Shown: positions 11,003 to 20,388, numbered from the stretch's first letter. The stretch: 64,000 bases of DNA from Chloracidobacterium sp. (GCA_016716365.1 JADJWM010000012.1:52249-116248), one strand, 5' to 3'. Made by a program: numbers and translations. Notes: generated from the letters alone by a model not told the origin.

Positions 11003-12046
11003 GTTTCTTTCTGTTTTGCCTGTATTCACATCAGCGTCTTCAAGTTCGTCACGTTGCATGATCCAACCTTTTCTCTTGAAAATTACCAGAAGTACGACCG
11101 CGATCAGGCCCATCAGGACCAAGGTCGCAAAATAAGCCCAAGGCCAGCGGAGTTCCGGCATCAAGTCGAAATTCATCCCATAAATGCCTGCGATCAACGA
11201 GAGCGGCAGAATAATGGCCGAGACGACCGCCAGCGTTTTCATCACATCGTTGGTCCGGTTCGCAAGGATGGACAGGTGGATGTCCGAGAGCCCGGAGACG
11301 AGGTCGCGATAACTTTCCGTAAGGTCGGTCACACGGAGGAGGTGATCGTGCACGTCGCGGTAGAACGGAAGCACATCCGGCGGTATCTGCTGGAACTCGC
11401 CATGGGAAATACGATAAAGGACCTCTCGCTGGCGGGCGGAGATCCGGCGCAGGCGTGCCACGCTCCTTCGAAGCTCCATAATGTCCTCGAGGACCGCCCG
11501 GCTTCCGTTTCCAGCTTCAAAAACACGCTCCTCGAGCTGCGAGATCGAAAGGTCAAAGTCCTCGACCACGGGCATGTACTGGTCGACGATGTTGTCGAGT
11601 ATCTGATGCAGCAAGTAAGCGGCGCCGCGTGAGCAGGCGAAGTGAGAAGCGCGAAGCTGCTGTTTTACCGAGATGACGCTGCTGAAGTGTTCGAGATGGA
11701 ACGTAACGACGTAATTTGGCCCGAGGTAGCCGTCCAATTCCTTGGTGACGAAGTTCTCCGGCCCGGTCTCTCCGCTCTTGATCCCATGAACGATAAAATA
11801 GAGGTGGTCCGGGTACGGTTCGACCTTCGGCTGATTTCGCTCTTCAATGCAGTCCTCGACCGTAAGAGGATGAAAACCGAAAACATTCAGAAGGAGGGAT
11901 TTCGCCTCCTCTATTTTTTCGGGAGAATCACCGAGGAGGTCGACCCATATCACGGAGTCCCGCTCTTTTAAGAGTTCAGGAAGTTGTGCCGCAGAAACCC
12001 CCTCTTCCACCATTGTGTCATCGGGCCTGTAGACAAAGATCTCCAT
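10985..12046 (-). CDS. corA: CorA-family magnesium/cobalt transporter
   Basis: Divalent-cation channel of the inner membrane. The large soluble N-terminal domain (about 1-285) includes FGFHPLTVEDC near residue 57 and long coiled helices. Two C-terminal membrane helices follow, the first ending in the YGMNF selectivity-filter motif, then the acidic/aromatic loop PELRWPW. The 353-residue length fits the family. A basic and acidic tail of about 30 residues follows the second helix. It is convergent with the DUF1835 gene and overlaps it by 18 bases. Confidence 0.95.
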   Translation of the reverse strand: MEIFVYRPDDTMVEEGVSAAQLPELLKERDSVIWVDLLGDSPEKIEEAKSLLLNVFGFHPLTVEDCIEERNQPKVEPYPDHLYFIVHGIKSGETGPENFVTKELDGYLGPNYVVTFHLEHFSSVISVKQQLRASHFACSRGAAYLLHQILDNIVDQYMPVVEDFDLSISQLEERVFEAGNGSRAVLEDIMELRRSVARLRRISARQREVLYRISHGEFQQIPPDVLPFYRDVHDHLLRVTDLTESYRDLVSGLSDIHLSILANRTNDVMKTLAVVSAIILPLSLIAGIYGMNFDLMPELRWPWAYFATLVLMGLIAVVLLVIFKRKGWIMQRDELEDADVNTGKTERNSDSIK

Positions 12047-12184
12047 AAGCTGACCGACAAACTATACACGACAACCTGGTCTAATGGTCAATTCACTTCA
12101 GGAAGTTCGCCGGGAACGGAGTAAAATAGAAAAAAAACGAGATTCGATCTAGTTGAGGGGACAATGGGAACGAGGAGGGGAACT

Positions 12185-12637
12185 ATGAAGATCAAACTAA
12201 TTCTTGCGGTTCTGTCTGTGATCGCACTATCCGTCGTTGCGGCCGCACAGGACGAGAGGGACATAGATTTCGTAATGAACGCGAAGAACCGGTTCAAAGG
12301 CCGCGATTATTCATACTCGGTAACAAGTAAAGATTTTGAACGAACTCCGGAATGGGACCCGGTAAAGGGTGAACCGCCACTCTCCGTCTCGAAGGCGTTA
12401 GCGGTTGCCCGAAACAACATGTCTCTTTTTCTGACCGATAAGAGAGGTTGGCAACCTACGTCGATCAGGCTGACGTCCACCGGCCACCAGAGGTGGTATT
12501 ACTTTGTGACGTTCAGCTGCGTCGAGCCGATCTGTGCGGACGAAGACGGTGTGAAGGGCTTCAATATTCTGGTGAAGCTCGATGGGACGATCGCCGTGCC
12601 AAAATTCTCGGCGCCGGAGCCAGCTCGAAGGCCGTAG
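12185..12637 (+). CDS. Small secreted hypothetical protein
   Basis: About 150 residues with a clear signal peptide (MKIKLILAVLSVIALSVVAA, cleavage likely after AAAQ). The mature part has no motif I recognise; it contains two cysteines in the FSCVEPICADEDG stretch that may form a disulphide. I prefer the ATG at 12185 to one seven codons upstream, because gaggagggg sits at Shine-Dalgarno distance before it and the signal peptide begins there. It stands alone between corA (divergent) and an ABC transporter pair. Confidence 0.7.
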   Translation: MKIKLILAVLSVIALSVVAAAQDERDIDFVMNAKNRFKGRDYSYSVTSKDFERTPEWDPVKGEPPLSVSKALAVARNNMSLFLTDKRGWQPTSIRLTSTGHQRWYYFVTFSCVEPICADEDGVKGFNILVKLDGTIAVPKFSAPEPARRP

Positions 12638-12733
12638 GACGGGATCAAACCGTCGCTGATGGGCGATGGGATAGCGCGTGCGAGCACAGCCGACTTTGCA
12701 ATTTGCGCCGGTGACGGCCAAAATGAAGCCACG

Positions 12734-13687
12734 ATGCCGGAAGAAAATGGCCCCGACGTATCATTGCGGGTATCTAATGTAACGAAACGATTTGGCGACT
12801 TCACGGCCGTAGAGGACCTCAGCTTCGAAGTCCGGCGAGGGCGGGTTTTCGGTTTTCTCGGCCCGAACGGTGCCGGCAAAACAACGACGATTCGGATGAT
12901 CGTCGGGATCACCGCACCGGACGAGGGTACGATAACTCTTGACGGCAAATACGTCTCACACGAACTTCAAAGTCGGATCGGTTATCTTCCGGAAGAGCGC
13001 GGCCTTTACAAGAAAATGCGCGTCCTTGACCAACTCCGCTACTTCGCCGCGCTCAAGGACGTGCCCCGAATCGAGGCGGAAAAACGGATCGACCATTGGC
13101 TTGGCCGCATGCAGCTTGCTGAATGGAAAAACAAGAAGACGACCGATCTGTCCAAAGGGATGCAGCAGAAGATACAGTTCATCGCGACCGTGCTTCATGA
13201 TCCCGATGTTCTTATCCTGGACGAACCATTCTCGGGGCTCGACCCTATTAATGTTGAATTCCTGATGGATGTGATCGACGAATACCGTTCCGCCGAGAAG
13301 ACCATTATCTTCTCGACACACTTGATGTCGACCGCCGAAAAGCTTTGTCATGACATACTTTTGATCAACAAAGCACGTAAAGTCGTCGCCGGAAGCCTCC
13401 GAGAGATCAAGGAAAGTTACGGATCGAATCTGATCGCCTTTCGCGGCGTCAATGCCGACGGGTTGATCAATGACACGAGCCTGGTGAGCCGTATCGTGAC
13501 GCATGCCGACGAACTTGAGCTGCATCTTGCTCCCGGCGTCGATGCTCAGACGCTCCTTAAGCGGATGGTTGATTCCGGCGTCCTGGTCTCAAAATTCGAA
13601 CGGACCGAGCCGAGCCTGAACGATATCTTTATCGAGCAGATAGGTGGCCCCGGGGCAGTTCTCGAGAGTAAAGGAGGCCTGGGATGA
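12734..13687 (+). CDS. ABC transporter ATP-binding protein (ABC-2 / NatA type)
   Basis: Cytoplasmic ATPase subunit of an ABC-2 exporter. It shows Walker A GPNGAGKTTT, a signature loop written LSKGMQQK in place of the canonical LSGGQ, Walker B VLILDEPFSGLDP and an H-loop FSTHLM. A DUF4162-like C-terminal domain follows (about residues 215-318). I place the start at the ATG at 12734, since an upstream in-frame ATG adds 25 residues with no similarity to the fold. The stop overlaps the permease start by four bases (ATGA), so the two are translationally coupled. The family includes sodium and drug exporters; substrate unknown. Confidence 0.9.
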   Translation: MPEENGPDVSLRVSNVTKRFGDFTAVEDLSFEVRRGRVFGFLGPNGAGKTTTIRMIVGITAPDEGTITLDGKYVSHELQSRIGYLPEERGLYKKMRVLDQLRYFAALKDVPRIEAEKRIDHWLGRMQLAEWKNKKTTDLSKGMQQKIQFIATVLHDPDVLILDEPFSGLDPINVEFLMDVIDEYRSAEKTIIFSTHLMSTAEKLCHDILLINKARKVVAGSLREIKESYGSNLIAFRGVNADGLINDTSLVSRIVTHADELELHLAPGVDAQTLLKRMVDSGVLVSKFERTEPSLNDIFIEQIGGPGAVLESKGGLG

Positions 13688-15045
13688 TACGCACTACTAA
13701 ATTCCTCGCCATCGTCAAACACGAATACAAAAAGGTCGTCCTGAAGTGGTCGTTCCTGATCGGGACGCTGATGCTGCCGCTTCTCGCGGGCGTCTTCACC
13801 GTCATTCCACTGATAATATTTTCGCTCAAGGGAGAGCCGACACGGATCACCGTTGTCGACCGCTCCGGCAGGATCCTCCCACGGCTGCAAAGGAATCTTT
13901 CGCCTGACCGCCTGATCGAAAAGGCAAAGACCGCCGCCCGTGACGCGATGATGGAGATCGACGCGACCCAGGAAGAGAGGATGCGGAATCAGGCGGCCCA
14001 ATTCATGCAGGGATTCGTTCTGACCGAATACGATGCCTCGGGCCGCAGCGATGAAGAGATCCGGCAGGAACTTCTGGGCAAGGTGGTTTCCGGCGCGGTC
14101 GACGCGTACCTGCTGATTCCCGCCAATATCGGTACTCCCGATGCCCGGTTCGAATTCCGCTCCCGAAAGGGCGGCGACTTCATATCGAATGACACCTTCA
14201 AAGATGCATTGAATGATGCGGTGCGCTCACAAAGGCTGGCGGACGCCAACATAAGTGAAGAACAAGTGGCCGTTCTGAGTAGGCCGGTGAATTTCGACGC
14301 AAAAGGAATTGATGAGACCGGTGCGGAAAAGGACACGGGCGGCGTTTTCATAGCGTCGTTCGCTATCGGACTCTTGATCTACATTACTCTCACGATCTAT
14401 GGACAGGCGATACTTGGGGCGGTCGTTGAGGAAAAAGAAACCAGGATCGCCGAGATCCTCTTTTCATCGGCCCGGCCGTTCGAACTCATGGGAGGTAAAC
14501 TGGTCGGTGTTGGGCTTGCCGGGCTGACCCAGCTTGGCATTTGGGTCTCTACTGCCTCGCTGCTGCTTGGATTTCTCGCTCTCCAGGCGGATTTCGGCCC
14601 GCTCCTTGATACTGTGCCGACGATCACACCGCTGATGATCGTATACTTCCTCGTCTTTTTCCTGATCGGTTTCTTTGTTTATGCCTCGATCTTTGCACTT
14701 ATCGGGTCGATGGTAACGAGCATGCAGGAAGGGGGTCAGTTCGCTTTTCCGCCGATAATGATCATGCTCGGTGCATTTTATTTCTGCTTTGCCGTCATCC
14801 GAGATCCAAATTCGACACTGTCGTTTTGGGTCACCATCGCCCCGTTCCTTGCACCGATCACAATGCCTGTCAGGATCCTGGCCGAAATGCCGCCGTTTTG
14901 GCAGATCGCATTGTCGATATTTGTGAATGTGATCGCGATCGCCGGCGTTGTTTGGGTTACCGCACGAGTTTATAAGGTGGGAATGCTGATGTACGGAAAG
15001 CGGGCGACGATCCCGGAAGTGTGGAAGTGGATCCGTCATTCCTAA
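13684..15045 (+). CDS. ABC-2 type transporter permease (NatB/YhaP-like)
   Basis: Membrane subunit partnering the ATPase encoded immediately upstream. An N-terminal membrane helix (about residues 18-45) is followed by a large extracytoplasmic domain of about 180 residues, then five to six membrane helices from about residue 220, and a positively charged C terminus. The motif VEEKETRIAEILFSSARP (residues ~244-261) is characteristic of the NatB/ABC2_membrane_3 group. At 453 residues it is of expected size. The pair would form a complete exporter; sodium export is known for NatAB but cannot be read from sequence. Confidence 0.88.
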   Translation: MIRTTKFLAIVKHEYKKVVLKWSFLIGTLMLPLLAGVFTVIPLIIFSLKGEPTRITVVDRSGRILPRLQRNLSPDRLIEKAKTAARDAMMEIDATQEERMRNQAAQFMQGFVLTEYDASGRSDEEIRQELLGKVVSGAVDAYLLIPANIGTPDARFEFRSRKGGDFISNDTFKDALNDAVRSQRLADANISEEQVAVLSRPVNFDAKGIDETGAEKDTGGVFIASFAIGLLIYITLTIYGQAILGAVVEEKETRIAEILFSSARPFELMGGKLVGVGLAGLTQLGIWVSTASLLLGFLALQADFGPLLDTVPTITPLMIVYFLVFFLIGFFVYASIFALIGSMVTSMQEGGQFAFPPIMIMLGAFYFCFAVIRDPNSTLSFWVTIAPFLAPITMPVRILAEMPPFWQIALSIFVNVIAIAGVVWVTARVYKVGMLMYGKRATIPEVWKWIRHS

Positions 15046-15055
15046 TGATCGAAGA

Positions 15056-15451
15056 ATGACATTCGTTTTTGAACTACTGCTCGAATTGGGACTCGAACTT
15101 CTCCTCCCTTTGATCGGTGAGCTCTTAGTGGAACTAGGATTCCACTCGACCGCTGAAAAGATCGCTGCGGGGCGAAAGAACTTGATCCTTGCGGCCCTGG
15201 CCTACGCGATCTTCGGCACTCTCCTTGGATGGCTCAGCCTCTTCATCATCCCGGCGCTCGAATTCAGTTCGGGTTTGGCTGCATTGTTATATTTCGTGGC
15301 CGGGCCTGTTGCTGCCGGCTTCGGCCTATCGATACTGAGCTGGGCAATAAATCGCGGCATTCGGCCGGCACGGCCCTTCGAATTGGCAAAGTTCGTCTTC
15401 GGCGTCCTCTTCGGAACGACCTTCGCATTTTCACGAGTAGTGTTTGGTTAG
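15056..15451 (+). CDS. Small membrane protein, hypothetical
   Basis: A 131-residue integral membrane protein: an amphipathic Leu/Glu-rich N-terminal segment (LLLELGLELLLPLIGELLVE), then about three hydrophobic helices between residues 45 and 125. It begins 10 bases after the ABC permease stop and may be in the same operon. I recognise no family with confidence. Confidence 0.6.
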   Translation: MTFVFELLLELGLELLLPLIGELLVELGFHSTAEKIAAGRKNLILAALAYAIFGTLLGWLSLFIIPALEFSSGLAALLYFVAGPVAAGFGLSILSWAINRGIRPARPFELAKFVFGVLFGTTFAFSRVVFG

Positions 15452-15471
15452 GAAGGATGCTTGATGCGATC

Positions 15472-15485
15472 CCTGATCGATCAGG
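15472..15485. other. 14-bp perfect palindrome between convergent genes
   Basis: CCTGATCGATCAGG reads the same on both strands. It lies between the stop of the small membrane protein and the 3' end of the convergent histidine kinase, overlapping the last codons of the latter. It lacks a T-run, so I do not call it a terminator. Confidence 0.4.
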
Positions 15486-17460
15486 AAGCGGGCCGAGACC
15501 GGTCCGCAAGCTCAAGGATATCGTTGATCAAGATGTCCTGATCGAAAGGCTTGGTCGAATAACGGTCGAATCCGGATTCGACCGCTCGCTGCTTACTATC
15601 GTCGGAAGTAAAAGCACTAAGTGCGATAGCGGGAATGTCTCCGCCTTGCGCGGGATCCAACGCCCTCAGCTTGCGGATCAGCGTGTACCCGTCCTCATCC
15701 GGCATCCCCAGGTCGGAGATCAAGACCGACGTCGGCCGGTCTTTGCGACCCGTCATCGATTCCAGCGCCGAACGCGCCGAATCGAAGGCTATAACGTCCG
15801 CTCCGTTCTGCGTAAGGAAAAGATCGAGCACTTCCCTGGAATCAGCATCATCCTCGACCACGTACACACGGATGCCATCGAGTCTTTTCACCGGGTCTAC
15901 GGTCGCAGAGGGCCGCTGCGGTCCTTCCAACAGGACTGAGTCAGTGAGGGGGAATACGACCGTGAATCTGGCCCCTTTCCCCAGGCCTTCGCTTTCCGCC
16001 CGAACGTTTCCGCGGTGTTTCGAAACAAGCACCTTGACGAGCGAGAGCCCCAATCCGAGCCCGAGTTCAGAGTTAGCTCCTGAGATATCGCCCTGCGAAA
16101 ACTGATTGAAGATGACGGGCAGGGAAGCGGAGCTGATACCGCGGCCTGTGTCGGTAACACTGATCTCGACTGTTTCGGAGCCGGTCGTTATGTTCACCGA
16201 AACCATTCCATCGTCCGGGGTGAATTTGATCGCGTTCGAGAGCAGGTTCGAAAATACCTGTTGAAGACGATTCGCATCTCCCAGGAAAGGAACGACCTCG
16301 GCATCCGAAGCCATCTTGAATTTCAGGCCCTTCGCTTCGGCGTCCGGCCGTTGATCCTCAAATGAATTCAGAACGAGGGCGACAAGGTCCGTCGGGGTAT
16401 ATTGCAGACGGATTCGTCCTGACGCGACACGGGAATAATCCACAAGGTCATTGAGGATCTTCGCCTGCAGACGCGCGCTCCGATCGATCGCCTGGAACGC
16501 GCCTCGACGTTTCTCCTCGGCCAATTCTTTGGTCAGAAGTATAGTGGCCCAGCCCTGGATCGTATTGAGCGGCGAGCGAAGCTCGTGAGAAACGAAGTTG
16601 ATGAAAAAATCCTTTCCCCTGATCGCCTCAACCGCTTCATTGCGAGCCCGCCGTTCGAGTTCATGGACCCGGACAAGCTCTTCGGCGGCGAGTTTCTGCT
16701 CGGTCACGTTCCGGACAACGCCCATCATTCGATTGGGGAGCTTGTTTTCATCAAGGAAGCACCGTCCGTCGGCCCAAATCCAGTCGACCGAGCCGTCGTC
16801 ATATAGCACCCGAAATTCGTCACTGTATTTCGTGCCTTTCCTACGGGCCGTCTGAATGAGATCGTCAACAAATTCACGGTCGTCGGGATGGACGGCCTGA
16901 ATGTAATCGTCGTAAGTGAACGAGCCGTGTGCTCCAAGCCCGAAAAGTTCGTTGCAGGTCGGTGTAGCAAAGATCCTGTCTTCGTCCAGATCCCAATAAT
17001 ACAGTCCAATGGACGCATTTTCGGCGGCAAGGAGCATCTGCCCTTCAAGCCCTTCTGCGTCCGCGAGCCATCCTTGGCGGCCGTTGACCGTAATGCCTGA
17101 GATGAAAAGTCGTTCCGTGTTTTCGAGCCGAACGATCCTCACCTCGAGAGCGACCTTTTCATCGGCATTCTTGCGAAAATCGAGAACGATCCTTGCCGAT
17201 TTGTCGGCCGCCGCTTCCGTAACGGCTCTATCTAACAAGTTGGGCGTTAATTCCGAGCTTTGCCAAAAAACGGTCTCGGAAAACCTCTGCCCGGAAAGCA
17301 GGGCCGGGTCTACCGCGGTCGGGTCGAAGATCTTCCCGAAGACATCGATCACTCGGCCATCTAGGTCGAGAATGCCGTAAAGATCGAAAGTTGAGCCGAT
17401 TATTAACGGGCCGAAGGTAGCCAGCAGTTTGTCGAGTTCTTTCTCAGGACGAGGGTCCAT
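15481..17460 (-). CDS. Hybrid sensor histidine kinase with C-terminal receiver domain
   Basis: Signal-transducing kinase of 659 residues with no clear membrane helix, so probably cytoplasmic. An N-terminal region of about 130 residues without a named domain is followed by a PAS_3-type PAS domain (about 155-265, with YYWDLDEDRIFATPT and GVVRNVTEQK). The HisKA domain has the H-box FVSHELRSPLNTIQGW, with the phospho-acceptor near His290. The ATPase domain shows the N-box FSNLLSNAIKFT, DTGRGIS and GLGLGLSLVK. A receiver domain (about 535-655) carries VVEDDADS and the acceptor Asp in SDLGMPDEDG. It is divergent from the sigma-54 response regulator, a likely partner through phosphotransfer. Confidence 0.93.
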   Translation of the reverse strand: MDPRPEKELDKLLATFGPLIIGSTFDLYGILDLDGRVIDVFGKIFDPTAVDPALLSGQRFSETVFWQSSELTPNLLDRAVTEAAADKSARIVLDFRKNADEKVALEVRIVRLENTERLFISGITVNGRQGWLADAEGLEGQMLLAAENASIGLYYWDLDEDRIFATPTCNELFGLGAHGSFTYDDYIQAVHPDDREFVDDLIQTARRKGTKYSDEFRVLYDDGSVDWIWADGRCFLDENKLPNRMMGVVRNVTEQKLAAEELVRVHELERRARNEAVEAIRGKDFFINFVSHELRSPLNTIQGWATILLTKELAEEKRRGAFQAIDRSARLQAKILNDLVDYSRVASGRIRLQYTPTDLVALVLNSFEDQRPDAEAKGLKFKMASDAEVVPFLGDANRLQQVFSNLLSNAIKFTPDDGMVSVNITTGSETVEISVTDTGRGISSASLPVIFNQFSQGDISGANSELGLGLGLSLVKVLVSKHRGNVRAESEGLGKGARFTVVFPLTDSVLLEGPQRPSATVDPVKRLDGIRVYVVEDDADSREVLDLFLTQNGADVIAFDSARSALESMTGRKDRPTSVLISDLGMPDEDGYTLIRKLRALDPAQGGDIPAIALSAFTSDDSKQRAVESGFDRYSTKPFDQDILINDILELADRSRPAS

Positions 17461-17849
17461 AATCGTGAAAATAGATTATTGTGCGAGGCCCGAACAGCAA
17501 CGCCGCCCGTATGCTTGAACGGGGAAAAGACCTCGGGAACAGCGGTTAGGCCATTAGTTCACTTTAACAAATTTCTACGGTTAACGGCACTAAAACAATC
17601 TACTTGAGTGGATCCGAGTCACATTCAGATGTTATTTCGAGTGCCGGCACCATTGTTACCCTTGAACCGGTTGGGAGCGGCCGAATCTCAGCCCCCTAAT
17701 TGCCGGAAATTTTGAAAACGACAGAAATTGCAAGACTATTGATGAGGGATCAGTTGAGTCGCTTGGTTTGCAACACCCGGTCGATTATTGCATCTGTTCT
17801 AATTTGATACAATTGAAGGAAATTCGAATACGAGACTAACGACACACTG
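17461..17849. promoter_or_regulatory. Divergent intergenic region between sensor kinase and response regulator
   Basis: This 389-base stretch separates two divergent regulatory genes and must hold both promoters. It is AT-richer than the flanking genes. I looked for a sigma-54 promoter (TGGCAC-N5-TTGC) and saw no good match. Short direct and inverted elements occur but none stands out, so I assign no specific site. Confidence 0.4.
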
Positions 17850-19364
17850 ATGGAAAACCGCGCCCTAATAATCGATGACGACGACCTGGCCCTCGAACTG
17901 CTTTCATTTCACCTTGACTCCGACGGCTTTTCCGTCGATACCGCGAACAGCGTTAAGAAAGGGCTCGAAAAGTTACGAATTACCGATTACGACGTCATTT
18001 TGACGGATCTTAATATGCCGGACCTGAATGGCATCGAAATGGTTCGCCAGTCAAAACAGATATCCCCGAGCACAGAGATAATAATCGTTACGGGTGAAGA
18101 TTCGGCTGAACGAGCGATCGAGGCTACACGTGTCGGCGCTTTCGGCTATATCGTAAAGGACGGAAATTATCAGGGCTTGATGGTTGACGTCCGCAACGCA
18201 GTTGAACGGAAACGGCAGACCCTTATCAACAAGGAACAGGAACGCGAGATCGAGGAATTGCGGGGCCGCCTGTCCAGCCGGACGGCGTATGAAGGCATCA
18301 TCGGGGGGGCCCGGGCGATGCAGAACATATACGAGATCATCGAAAACGTCGCCGCTTCTGACGCGAATATTCTTATCCTTGGTGAATCCGGGACCGGAAA
18401 AGAGGTGATCGCGAACGCGATCCACTATAAGAGCCACCGCTCGAAGAAACCGTTCGTCAAGGTCAATTGCTCAGCGCTTCCGAAGGACCTGATCGAATCA
18501 CAGCTATTTGGCCACATCAAAGGGTCGTTTACAGGAGCGAATGCCGATAAGGTCGGGTTTATTGGGCAAGCGGCCGGCGGCAGTCTGCTTCTGGACGAGA
18601 TCGGCGAGATGCCTATCGACCTCCAGCCAAAGCTACTGCGCGTCCTGCAGGAAAAGGTCTTTTATCGGGTCGGGAGTGACAAGCCTCAAGAAGCCGATTT
18701 TCGCCTCATCTGTGCCACGAATCGAGATCCGTTCGAGGCGATCGAGGACGGAGCACTCCGCGAAGACCTGTATTACCGGGTCAACACGATCGAGATCAAG
18801 ATTCCGCCGCTGCGCGAAAGAATGGAAGACGTGCCGATGCTGGCTGAACATTTCCTTGAGGTGTATGCCGAAAAATATAATCGTGAGAAAGCGAAACTCT
18901 CGCAAGCCGCATACGACCAAATGCTGAATTACACGTGGCGGGGCAATGTGCGGGAACTCCAGCATGCGATCGAACGGGCCATTTTGTTGAGCAAGGGCTC
19001 GACCATCGATTCACTCGATATTAAGGAAGACGGAGGACCGGTCTCGGCCCGCCAGGGGCCGATCTCGGGCGGAACAATGTTCGGGGAACGGTCAGCGCAA
19101 GCTTCGCAGGGTATTGCGATCCCCACGGGTATGGATGGCGCGGCGTTTTTCGAGGAGATCGGAAAGATCGTAGTAAATAAGTTGCCCGAACCCCAAGACG
19201 GGGACGAGTTAAACGACATCTTCAATGACCTTGAGAGCGGTGTGGTCCTTGCAGCCCTTAAGAGGACCCGAGGAAATAAGCAGGCTGCGGCGAACCTCCT
19301 CGGGCTTTATCGCCCGCGTTTGTATGGGATGATCAAACGGCATAACCTCGAGGACCGGATATGA
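17850..19364 (+). CDS. Sigma-54-dependent response regulator (NtrC family)
   Basis: Transcription activator with three modules. The receiver domain (about 1-120) has the acidic pocket DDDD and the phospho-acceptor Asp53 in LTDLNMPDLNG. The AAA+ domain (about 150-385) carries Walker A GESGTGKE and Walker B LLLDEIGEMP. The sigma-54 contact loop reads GSFTGA near residue 226, with Ser where GAFTGA is usual. The C-terminal Fis-type helix-turn-helix (about 460-504) ends NKQAAANLLGLYRPRLYGMIKRH, given here as the region of key residues. It activates transcription by RNA polymerase-sigma-54. The divergent hybrid kinase is the obvious candidate partner. Confidence 0.94.
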   Translation: MENRALIIDDDDLALELLSFHLDSDGFSVDTANSVKKGLEKLRITDYDVILTDLNMPDLNGIEMVRQSKQISPSTEIIIVTGEDSAERAIEATRVGAFGYIVKDGNYQGLMVDVRNAVERKRQTLINKEQEREIEELRGRLSSRTAYEGIIGGARAMQNIYEIIENVAASDANILILGESGTGKEVIANAIHYKSHRSKKPFVKVNCSALPKDLIESQLFGHIKGSFTGANADKVGFIGQAAGGSLLLDEIGEMPIDLQPKLLRVLQEKVFYRVGSDKPQEADFRLICATNRDPFEAIEDGALREDLYYRVNTIEIKIPPLRERMEDVPMLAEHFLEVYAEKYNREKAKLSQAAYDQMLNYTWRGNVRELQHAIERAILLSKGSTIDSLDIKEDGGPVSARQGPISGGTMFGERSAQASQGIAIPTGMDGAAFFEEIGKIVVNKLPEPQDGDELNDIFNDLESGVVLAALKRTRGNKQAAANLLGLYRPRLYGMIKRHNLEDRI

Positions 19365-19371
19365 AACAAAG

Positions 19372-19406
19372 AAAAGCCCCGGAACGAGCCCGAGGCCTTT
19401 TTTTAC
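19372..19406 (+). terminator. Rho-independent terminator between convergent genes
   Basis: AAAAGCCCCGG (19372-19382) pairs imperfectly with CCGAGGCCTTTT and is followed by a run of T residues, 8 bases after the regulator stop. A small gene on the other strand ends at 19421, so the hairpin may serve both directions. Confidence 0.75.
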
Positions 19407-19420
19407 CTTTCTAATTGTAC

Positions 19421-19582
19421 CTAACGACCGGGGACCGGAGCCGTGATCTCTACGTCGACCTCCTGCTTCTTGGTCCCGCCCAAAAACCCGCTGTAATAGA
19501 GGGCCCCAACGATCATCGCAACGACGATGATGGTAGTTAATGCCCATATCAAATTGCTGCCCGTGCTGTTTTCTTCTGTCAT
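19421..19582 (-). CDS. 53-residue single-pass membrane protein
   Basis: A short gene on the reverse strand encoding MTEENSTGSN, then one hydrophobic helix (about residues 11-34, with ALTTIIVVAMIVGALYY), a basic TKK stretch and a terminal VDVEITAPVPGR. The layout, Asn/Ser-rich N terminus, one helix and a short charged tail, indicates a single-pass inner-membrane peptide. A GGGAGGA sequence lies about 13 bases before the ATG. It is convergent with the sigma-54 regulator and shares a terminator with it. I do not recognise a family. Confidence 0.55.
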   Translation of the reverse strand: MTEENSTGSNLIWALTTIIVVAMIVGALYYSGFLGGTKKQEVDVEITAPVPGR

Positions 19583-19924
19583 AACCTGAATAATATCCTC
19601 CCAAATGGTCGTTCAATTCAAAATTTCCTATAACTTGACTTTCTCAAGGTGCAAGTCGGGTGCCATTTAGAGCGAGATCATCTCGATGCGACAAGAGTCA
19701 GTAAAAATCGACATCACACAAGGAATATCCAGCCGGACTTCGATCCAACTTGGCGGGATGTGTACGCAATCAATACACGTTCTGATCGGCAGCCGTCCTA
19801 TCCGATCCTTTTCTCCAGTGGCCTTTACACAAGTGAATGCAACGAAACACGTTGTAAATTCGCAGGAATAGGTGTACAAAGGAAGTATCGACTCCAACCG
19901 AATTAAATCAGCAAGGAGGATTTT
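19583..19924. other. Intergenic region upstream of the GlsB-like gene
   Basis: 342 bases with no supportable gene; open frames here are short and compositionally random. AAGGAGGATTTT immediately precedes the ATG at 19925 and is a strong ribosome-binding site. The AT-rich stretch before it probably contains the promoters for the two flanking divergent genes. Confidence 0.4.
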
Positions 19925-20188
19925 ATGATCGGTCAGCTAATTGGTGGATTGATTGTGGGCATTTTGGCTCGGCTCCTGCTGCCGGGAAAAGAAGCTTTTC
20001 CAGATGGCCCACTCGGGTGGATCCTTACAGCGGTTTTGGGTGTCGCCGGCGCATTCCTCGGCACCTTTATTGGCGGTGCACTTTGGGGCGGCGAGAATTA
20101 TGCTGCCGGATGGGTCATGTCGATAGTCGGCGCGATCCTTTTGCTGCTCCTGTTCCGGCTGGTGATGGGCAGGAAGACCTCGGCCTAG
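19925..20188 (+). CDS. GlsB/YeaQ/YmgE family stress-response membrane protein
   Basis: An 87-residue integral membrane protein of the transglycosylase-associated protein family. It shows three hydrophobic helices and the Gly-rich signature GGLIVGILARLLLPGKE at residues 6-22, GWILTAVLGVAGAFLGTFIGG in the middle, and a final helix with GAILLLLLFRL. Members accumulate under envelope or osmotic stress, with no known enzyme activity. A strong ribosome-binding site precedes it and a terminator follows, so it is a single-gene unit. Confidence 0.9.
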   Translation: MIGQLIGGLIVGILARLLLPGKEAFPDGPLGWILTAVLGVAGAFLGTFIGGALWGGENYAAGWVMSIVGAILLLLLFRLVMGRKTSA

Positions 20189-20212
20189 GACAGGTCTTAA
20201 AAATTTGATCGG

Positions 20213-20250
20213 AGGGCGTGTTGAGACTTCAACCGCCCTTTTTCTTTTTC
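20213..20250 (+). terminator. Rho-independent terminator after the GlsB-like gene
   Basis: AGGGCG (20213-20218) pairs with CGCCCT (20234-20239), with an inner GTTGA/TCAAC extension of the stem, followed by TTTTTCTTTTTC. Confidence 0.8.
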
Positions 20251-20388
20251 GACCTTTCGAACAATTCGGAAAGACCTTTCGATTGGTCGTTTACTAAAAC
20301 GAACTATTCTCAGGATTCCATGCCCTGCACTGGGTATGGATGCAAAGGGAACGGCTGGTTTTTTGAAGAGAAGCGATCAGCCGTTCTC

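Noticed and set aside
17461..17849. Sigma-54 promoter for the response regulator
   Set aside because: No TGGCAC-N5-TTGC match with acceptable spacing was found.
20350..20388. Terminator after the hypothetical gene at 20389
   Set aside because: AACGGCTG/CAGCCGTT form a good inverted repeat but the loop is long (20 bases) and there is no T-run in the right direction, so it stays a possibility only.
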